Below are positions 58,201 through 64,000 of a stretch of DNA of 64,000 bases, one piece after another (the first letter of the stretch is position 1; each line of letters starts with the position of its first letter). The notes below the pieces were generated by a model. It was not told where the DNA came from. It was given only the letters and a program-made list of their open reading frames with translations, and did not search any database. Source of the DNA: Cyclina sinensis (taxonomy: Eukaryota; Mollusca; Bivalvia; Venerida; Veneridae); contig JAAONU010000001.1 of assembly GCA_012932295.1 (NCBI GenBank), positions 55,835,693 to 55,899,692 of the forward strand. Direction: 5' to 3'. Made by a program: the position numbers and the translations under genes.

Positions 58201-61200
58201 CACTATGCATAAGTGCTCATAAACAAGAGCATGTATATCCTGTATGTAAGATTTTTTCTGTACATATACCTAAAATGATCTACAGGTAACTTTATGTACA
58301 TGTTAAATTAAATTACAAATGTAAAATTTATATGTTCAATTATTAATATGGTACAGTACAGCTTCCGCGATATGTACATTTTTCTCTTAAACTCCGCGGA
58401 CCTTGGGAGGAAAATCGCGGAGAATCGCCGAGAAACGCCCTAAATCGCAGAGGCGTCGCGGAGACGAATTTTGTCTGGTTAGTGACGGTATTTGCTGTGA
58501 AACTGCAGATTATCAATCCTCCGCGGATCTCCCCGATTTGTTTATGCATTCAGTTGACTGAAGTGTATATATGACAAGTGAAATTTTATATTTACTTACT
58601 CTTTTTATCTTCATGTTTTAGGATGCCTAATAGTAATATTTCGTTTCGTCACATGTTTTGACACATTAATTTATTGACAGACACAAGACCATGTGTTGGT
58701 TTCATGGCCTATGATCTGTATACGCATGATACATTGCGTCTCAACCGCTAATTGGTTCCTAAATATAACTTTTGACCTTTAATATTGAGCGACAGTTATT
58801 TTCCAAAAATGATATTCACCTCACTTTAAAAGCTTCAGACACCACGTGCTCTTTAAAGCGGGAATTACAGTCATGTAGCATGCTTTTCCCGTGATTACAT
58901 TTTCTTATTAAAATAATAAATATCTTAAACAGATATGTGGATATTTTTAAACTTTGGCAATGATGGCTTTGTTGACTGAACAGAAAGTTTAGTTTTGTTA
59001 GAATCGAACATTAATTCCGAATGCGTGAAACGAGGGTAGAAAAGAAAGACAGCTGATAATGAATAGATTTTCACACCTACCTGACATCATGTCAACTTTA
59101 ATTGCTGCAATTTATTTACTTTTAAATCTTTAATCGGTGCCGCGCAAATAAATAACTAATGATAATCAAACTGCGAAAATAAATATATCTAATTTAAAAA
59201 GTGAAAATACAAACAAATGCGCTCTTATTCTGATGCATTTGTGTACGAACGTTCCTATTTGTTTACGAAAAGAAAGTTGCGTCAGAAACAGCTGATCTTA
59301 TTTTTAGAAAATGAGTTGACCGATTTCCGAACAACACGTGTTAAATTGCATCTGTATCGTCTCGGCCCTTAGCAAAAAAGTATTATCGATTTACTAAATA
59401 ATAACAAGCGTTTAAAAAATCACATTAATTAATGTATTTGACTGAATTATACCGTAGTCACATAATTGACAGGTGTTAAATGTACAGTTACATTATGGTA
59501 ATTTCATCACACATTGCTGACTGTTTTTATGAAAGGATTTCAAGTGTATACATTTTATAATTATTTTTTTCACCTTTAAATGGGAAATAGTTTGTTAAAA
59601 CTCTGGTGATGAAACACAAGAATATTTGCGGAGAATCTCCGCGGAAACGCTCTAACACTCGGAGAATCGCGAAGATTGTGTGTGTACTTTAATCGCGGAG
59701 ATTCTGAGCGGTTTTTTCAAGGAGAAACTCCGCTATTTTCAGAATTCGCGCTGACCACGATCGCGGAGGAAGCACAAAATGTGTACATATCGCGGGAGCT
59801 GTACTGTATATAGTGAAAAAATCAACAAAGGGCCATAATTCTGTTAAATATGGTCGCAGCAAAAATTTCTTCCTTTACTACCATCTACACATTAAGGTTG
59901 TTCATCCCTGGAAGTTTAAGCAAAATCTGCCATCCGGTTTAAGAAGAGTTGCGTTCACAAAATTTCTATATGGTATATAGTGAAAAAATCAACAAAGGGC
60001 CATAATTCTGTTAAATTTGGTCGCAGCAAAAATTCCTTCCTTTACTTCCATCTACACATTAAGGTTGTTCATCCCTGGAAGTTTAAGCAAAATCTGCCAT
60101 CCGGTTTAAGAAGAGTTGCGTTCACAAAATTTCTATATGGTATATAATAATATAGTGAAAAAATCAACAAAGGGCCATAATTCTGTTAAATTTGGTCGCA
60201 GCAAAAATTCCTTCCTTTACTACCATCTACACATTAAGATTGTTCATCCCTGGAAGTTTAAGCAAAATCTGCCATCCAGTTTAAGAGAAGTTGCGTTCAC
60301 AAGATTTCGGGATGTACGGACAGACGTACGGACGGACAGACGTACGGACGGACAAGTGCAACGCTATATGCTCCCCACTTTGTGGAGGCATAAAAATACA
60401 GCTTTTTCTAAGATTTGACCCCGTGACCTAGTTTTTGACCCCAGATGATTTATATCAGCCTCAACCTAGATTTCATCAAGACAAACATTCTGACCAAGTT
60501 TCATAAAGATCCAATGAAAAATACAGCCTCTATTGCATACAAAAGATTTATCAAAGATTTGACCCCATAACCTAGTTTTTGAACCCAGATTACCCATATT
60601 CAATCCCAACCTAGAACTCATCAAGACAAACATTCTGACAAAATATTAGGAAAATCGAATGGAAAATACAGCTTCTATTTTATACACAAGGTTTTTTTAA
60701 GATTTGACCCCATGACCTAGTTTTTGACCCCAGATGACCCATATATAATCCCAACCTAGATACTATAGAGACAAACATTCTGACCAAATATTAGGAAAAT
60801 CGGATGAAAAATATAGCTTCTATCACATAAACAAGCTTTTTCTAAGATTTGACCCCGTGACCTAGTTTTTGACCCCAGATGACCCATATACAATCCCAAC
60901 CTAGATTTCATCAAGACAATTATTCTTACCAAATATTAGGAAAGTCGAATGAAAAATACAGCTTCTATCGCATACACAAGGTTTTTCTTAGATTTGACCC
61001 CGTGACCTAGCTATTGACCCCAGATGACCTATATATAATCCCAACCTAGATTTCATCAAGACAAACATTCTGACCAAGTTTCATAAAGATCCAATGAAAA
61101 ATACAGCCTCTATCGCATACACAAGGCAAATGTGAACAGACAGACAACAGAAGCCAGACAACGGACATCCAGCGATCACAATAGCTCACCATGAGCATTT

Positions 61201-63828
61201 GCTCAGTTGAGCTAAAAAACCAGTACCCAGTCATCATACTGTGGCACAAGATTTTGCTGTATACCATAGTCTGTCGGTATATTGTGACACTCCATGTAAA
61301 TGCTGACATTAATATACAAACAAAGAGACAATAGTAAAGGTACAAATGTACTTACAATCTGATTTGTTGTCTGTGCTGGTATGGTTATTTTCATGGCTTG
61401 TCCACCTTGCCCTGCTGCCACCATACTTGCTGGAACTGACACAGGAATCAACTGTGCTCTAGCTCCTGTAATAGAACGATACTCAAATCTCAAAGCAAGG
61501 CTATTAGTATCCTGGTAGAAAGACTTCATGTCCAAACAGCAATGTAATCTGGATGTACATGTACATGTAAAATCATCATGACAACAATCACAGTGTGAAC
61601 TTGTTCACAGCTATTCTTTTGCATAAGCTTCTGTCGTCTTATTTTTCTTGTTTTGTTATCTCCTCTTGCCATGTTTGAAAACTAATTACTAAATTTTAGG
61701 AACTGATAAGCTACATGTGTTTGTAAATTTTTTGACATGAATTGAAGCCTACATCCTTCTGATATGAACTTAAATGCACTATTTCGAAACTGTTAAACTA
61801 AAAAGACAAAAAGATAGAGATACAGTATTACCAGTAGAGGTGGCAGGGTTTGCCAATCTGATGTAGTGAAATTTGTTGCCTGGTACATGGATCTGCTGCA
61901 GGTTGGCCGGTAGCACTGGTCTCACACCTTGTGTGTTTGAAGTGCCTGTTGCTTGAACTGTTAAAACAGTCGCATTGCTTAAAGATGGCTGGATTGGTTT
62001 CTGTATCTAGATAAATATATATGTAAGAAATGCATGTTTGAAATGGAAGTATGGACTAACTTATCTTCCACTATCTCTATCATTAGAACTCAGAAAATGA
62101 GCTTGAAATTTGAAAACGTTCATTATCTTGCTTGCACTTTTTCCCAATGAAAACTTGTTTTAACAGACTAGGCTAATCTCTACACAGAATGACAGATTGA
62201 AACATTACAAGAATCTGTATTAGGAGAGAATTTAAAAGTGGACTGTCTTCACAACAGACATCAGTAACTAAGGTAGCACAGAGCCACAGACTGTCAATTT
62301 ATAAAACTGAAGATAAAGTTAAAATATAAAACTGAAGATAAAGTTAAAACAACAATATTTTGACAGAAAGCAGAGATTTTCTATCTGACGTTCTGGGGAT
62401 AGCGACACCCCTGGTTCTTTTGCAAGCTCAGTGTACAGCACTGACACATGGGACCTGGGTTTAATGTTAAATCCAAAAGACAATTCGAAATGTTAGTAGA
62501 GGAGTGTGGAATCAAACCCACAACCTCCTGCACAGCTTCTTTTCATTCTACAATAGGGGCCGATATTCAGATTCTTCCCAATCCAATATAAACTTCAATT
62601 TCCCAATTCCGAGGTTGAAATTCCTAATTCTAAGAGCATTCCAAAACTTCTATTTACTTTAAATTGAATATTCATTGGGTAGTAATTACATGTAAACAAA
62701 TTGCACTTGGTGTAAATCTAGATTTAGTCTACAGTTATCTTATCATGAACTATGCTATGGGGTTGGTTGTTAAAGTCAATATTCAACAAAAATCACACCT
62801 GAATTTTCCAATATCAAAGAAAATCATGTTTGAATTTCCCAAAATGAACAGGCTATGACTACTTTGCAAAATCTGGAAAAAAAGCTCTGCCCAGATTAAA
62901 AGTCAAACCCTTTACCATTTTCAAGTGAAAAATAATGAAAAAGAAAAAATTCTTACCACATGCACTGTTCCTGGCTGCTTCATTACTTTTGATGGAGACA
63001 TTGTAATTGTAGCTTGCACATTAGATGTATTAGAATTACTTAACAAAGTCTGTCCCATTCCTGCTGGGGCTATTCTCTGTGGTGATCTGCCTGTTGCTGC
63101 CACAGGGATCATTGTTATTTTTGTTGGTGTTTTTGCAGGAGATATTGGCAGTTTATTTATTGGTATTTTTGGGGGTGTGCCAGCCACCTGAGCCATAGTT
63201 ATTCCTTTCATAGGGGAGATAATCCCTTGTTGTGAGATTGTTATAGTTTTTGAGGGTGTGTTTGGTGTTTGTGGTATATCACTTGTGACTTGGTGAGTTC
63301 CGCCTGCTTCAGAAACTTGGAGAGTTTGAAACTGTATTGGAACTGTCTGTGACTGACTAGAGTTAGGATTTTTAGTAATAATTATTTTATTTATTAGGGA
63401 GTTTTGAGTCAAACTTTCTCCTGATCTTTTTCCAAGAAGACTTGTTCCATCTTTAGAATCCACAATAATAACTTGTGGCACAGTCACTGCTCCAGCAGAT
63501 GCTACCTGATCAGCAGCTTGTGTATGCAATGACAAATTCCCAGTGTTATCACCTAAAGCCGATACTGAGCTATTTGCACTAGAAAATCCAGCAGTAACAT
63601 AAACATTGCCATCTCCAATGATGGCTGTTCCTTCACTATTATCCAGTGTTAACGAAGTCAATGTGTTAAACCCTTTTATTCCTGACGTCAGTGTATCTGA
63701 GGGTAAACTTCCATCAATAGAATCTCCAGTAGATGAGCTATCTGACTGGGAATGCTGTACATTACTGTTTATTACTTCCCCAGTAACTGAATCTATAGCT
63801 ATCACACGAACTCTGTCATTTTTAATGC
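52094..63828 (-). CDS. LIN54: LIN54, MuvB/DREAM DNA-binding subunit, 10 exons, 5' partial
   Basis: Nuclear subunit of the MuvB core (DREAM and MYB-MuvB complexes). It binds the CHR element of cell-cycle promoters. The ten exons join in phase into 754 residues ending at TAA (52096-52094). Residues 1-470 are low-complexity, rich in Ser/Thr/Gln/Val, with the family motifs TPSKTITIS and [13 protein letters not shown]. The tesmin/CXC (CRC) domain follows: CXC1 from [20 protein letters not shown] (about 535-570), the linker [14 protein letters not shown]2 [18 protein letters not shown] (609-626) continuing [14 protein letters not shown]. Tyr547 and Tyr621 are the positions known to enter the DNA minor groove. 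The C-terminal helical part ([31 protein letters not shown]) is typical of LIN54. The N-terminal exons lie right of the window. Confidence 0.96.
52936..53132 (-). CDS. LIN54: LIN54 exon 9 of the window
   Basis: [20 protein letters not shown] completes CXC2. [20 protein letters not shown] and [14 protein letters not shown] follow, nearly identical to animal LIN54. Donor GTAAAT, acceptor CTTACAG. Confidence 0.97.
53307..53696 (-). mobile_element. Pearl-like element in LIN54 intron 8
   Basis: On the minus strand it starts with palindrome TATGCCTCTGAAGGGAGGCA, has two units with GGTCAAAGGTCACGGTCACA-like sequence, and ends with stem-loop TGTCCGTTCACAACGACA, then GGTCTTGTT. Non-coding. Confidence 0.75.
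53697..54119. other. Rest of LIN54 intron 8, nothing seen
   Basis: Plain AT-rich intron. Confidence 0.5.
54120..54214 (-). CDS. LIN54: LIN54 exon 8
   Basis: [20 protein letters not shown] then [12 protein letters not shown], the first half of CXC2 with the DNA-contacting Tyr621. Phase 1 in, 0 out. Confidence 0.97.
54215..54673. other. LIN54 intron 7, nothing seen
   Basis: Plain AT-rich intron. Confidence 0.5.
54674..54819 (-). CDS. LIN54: LIN54 exon 7
   Basis: [20 protein letters not shown] and [16 protein letters not shown]: the second half of CXC1 and the linker with the invariant RNPxAFxPKI. Confidence 0.97.
54820..55171. other. LIN54 intron 6, nothing seen
   Basis: Plain AT-rich intron. 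Confidence 0.5.
55172..55246 (-). CDS. LIN54: LIN54 exon 6
   Basis: [20 protein letters not shown] then QCLKL. Start of CXC1; RKPCNCTKS is the family signature. Donor GTAAGT. Confidence 0.96.
55247..55801. other. LIN54 intron 5, nothing seen
   Basis: Plain AT-rich intron. Confidence 0.5.
55802..55956 (-). CDS. LIN54: LIN54 exon 5
   Basis: [20 protein letters not shown] and [20 protein letters not shown]. Low-complexity linker; the YVPIASN motif resembles YVSIASN of vertebrate LIN54. Confidence 0.92.
56230..56481 (-). CDS. LIN54: LIN54 exon 4
   Basis: 84 residues, phase 0 on both sides: [20 protein letters not shown] through [12 protein letters not shown]. Matches the QRLIMPA and YAVLPAQYVTQ region of LIN54. 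Confidence 0.93.
56833..56918 (-). mobile_element. SINE family 3, partial copy
   Basis: CCCTGATGCAGCTGTCAAAG and GTGTGCACTAGACTGTAATA match one end of the copy at 57065-57252. Confidence 0.6.
57065..57252 (-). mobile_element. SINE family 3, copy 2
   Basis: Minus-strand copy of the repeat at 19866-20045, with GTTACGGTCTAGTGCACAC at one end, TGGCTCAGTGGTTAGAG and GAGTTTGAATTC boxes in the middle, and TGCATTGCATCTTACTGTTA at the other. Confidence 0.75.
57253..57885. other. Part of LIN54 intron 3, nothing seen
   Basis: AT-rich, without a structure that I can support. Confidence 0.5.
58169..60392 (-). mobile_element. Pearl/Helitron-like element, copy 2, nested
   Basis: Same family as 3801-4712 in the opposite orientation: on the minus strand TTTTATGCCTCCACAAAGTG with TCCG-type repeats, about three units of about 170 bp, and end GTGTCCTATGGACAC, AGTT, CTAG. 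The outer element resumes on its other side. It is itself interrupted at 58354-59806. Confidence 0.82.
58354..59806. mobile_element. TA-target element with GCGGAG-rich ends, innermost
   Basis: A 1,453-bp insertion. Terminal repeats are CAGTACAGCTTCCGCGATAT and, inverted, CAGTACAGCTCCCGCGATAT; they continue GTACA, 24 of 25 matching. TA flanks both sides (58352-58353, 59807-59808). Copy 1 of the host family shows the uninterrupted sequence ATATGGTATATAGTG, which confirms the TA duplication. Both subterminal regions, about 100-200 bp, are packed with GCGGAG/CTCCGC motifs. No transposase frame inside, so non-autonomous; the superfamily is not certain. Confidence 0.87.
61356..61465 (-). CDS. LIN54: LIN54 exon 3
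   Basis: [20 protein letters not shown] then [16 protein letters not shown]. Phase 1 in, 0 out, donor GTAAGT. The long frame around it is mainly intron read-through. Confidence 0.88.
61466..61831. other. LIN54 intron 2, nothing seen
   Basis: Plain AT-rich intron. Confidence 0.5.
61832..62006 (-). CDS. LIN54: LIN54 exon 2
   Basis: [20 protein letters not shown] and [20 protein letters not shown]. IHVPGxKFHYxRL is conserved in LIN54. Phase 0 in, 1 out. Confidence 0.94.
62007..62384. other. Part of LIN54 intron 1
   Basis: Plain intron apart from a 21-bp direct repeat (AAACTGAAGATAAAGTTAAA) at about 62303-62350. Confidence 0.6.
62385..62560 (-). mobile_element. SINE family 2, copy 2
   Basis: On the minus strand: B box GTGGGTTTGATTCCACACTC, then CAGTGCTGTACACTGAGCTT and AAAAGAACCAGG. 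It matches the body of the SINE at 20506-20797. The A-box end and tail are poorly kept. Confidence 0.75.
62561..62956. other. Remainder of LIN54 intron 1, nothing seen
   Basis: AT-rich sequence. Confidence 0.5.
62957..63828 (-). CDS. LIN54: LIN54 exon 1 of the window (872 bp)
   Basis: 290 residues, from [20 protein letters not shown] to MKQPGTVHV. Ser/Thr-rich and disordered-looking. [20 protein letters not shown] and [10 protein letters not shown] match the central part of LIN54. The TP and SP sites would suit cyclin-dependent kinases, though this is only an inference. It starts two bases into a codon, so an upstream exon ends in phase 1 beyond 63830. Confidence 0.93.
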
Positions 63829-64000
63829 CTGAAAAATGAAACACTGTCTGATTGTATCAACATTTAAATGACTACCATTTTCTATTTAGTTCACTTTTAT
63901 CTGACTAAACAACTTATTGCTATAATTCTCTATCCTTTATTATGGTTTAAGTTTTGCTTGTTTATCAAACACCCTCAATTCAAAGCGACTGACTCACAGA
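63829..64000. other. LIN54 intron at window edge
   Basis: Acceptor CATTTTTCAG (minus strand) adjoins the exon. The rest of the intron and the N-terminal exons lie outside. Confidence 0.6.

Larger units (their letters stand above)
57886..61218 (-). mobile_element. AGCTCACCTGAG-family element with core B, copy B2, interrupted
   Basis: Outer element of a nested set. On the minus strand it starts TTTTTAGCTCAACTGAGCAA (61218), has a palindrome (GAGCAAATGCTC), then about six units of core B (marker GGTCATCTGGGGTCAAAAAC). It ends in CTCAGGTGAGCGATATAG, stem-loop AGGGCCATCTTGGCCCT (57909-57893) and CTTGTTT. It is split at about 58168 by the element at 58169-60392. Confidence 0.82.

Noticed and set aside
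58343..58549. 68-codon minus-strand frame at the left end of the innermost element
   Set aside because: Too short, overlaps the terminal repeat and the GCGGAG motifs, and shows no transposase motif.

Overview
This window is animal nuclear DNA, AT-rich and intron-heavy, and most likely comes from a bivalve mollusc. The organism call is an inference. It rests on the gene content and on many dispersed elements built from palindromic ends, a TCCG-type microsatellite and tandem cores, like the 'pearl' elements described from bivalves. Two genes fill the window and converge on each other. No bacterial features, operons or CRISPR arrays are present.

The left two thirds (1395-40191, + strand) hold a TRPM-family cation channel gene, open at its 5' side. 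I traced 25 coding exons with matching splice phases. They give 1,291 residues and a stop at 40189-40191. The exons encode most of the TRPM homology region, six membrane segments, a pore with a Gly-Glu filter and two outer cysteines, the TRP helix and a C-terminal coiled coil. No alpha-kinase or NUDT9-like domain follows. Residue numbers start at the first complete codon in the window.

The right end (52094-63828, - strand, open at its 5' side) is LIN54, the DNA-binding subunit of the MuvB/DREAM cell-cycle complex. I traced ten exons, 754 residues. Both cysteine-rich CXC motifs are intact, with the tyrosine of each that contacts DNA. Between the two genes lies about 12 kb holding two putative 3' UTRs and repeats.

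The introns are crowded with mobile DNA. There is a broken DD34E Tc1 transposase (96-1013), a mariner relic with target-site evidence (8625-9284) next to a terminal-inverted-repeat element (8171-8611), three tRNA-derived SINE families (one copy with a perfect 12-bp duplication), a hAT-like element (47578-48604), and about a dozen pearl/Helitron-like elements. Intron 11 is mostly tandem arrays of one such family. Intron 4 of the LIN54 model holds a three-level nested insertion (57886-61218).

The points most worth a second look are these: the common 3' terminus of the pearl-like families (a small stem-loop followed by CTTGTT or CTAGTT), with one pair of ends shared by unrelated cores; the nested insertion with an empty site reconstructable from the window; a sevenfold 59-bp duplication of the end of a TRPM membrane-segment exon together with its 5' splice site; and a possible alternative end for LIN54.
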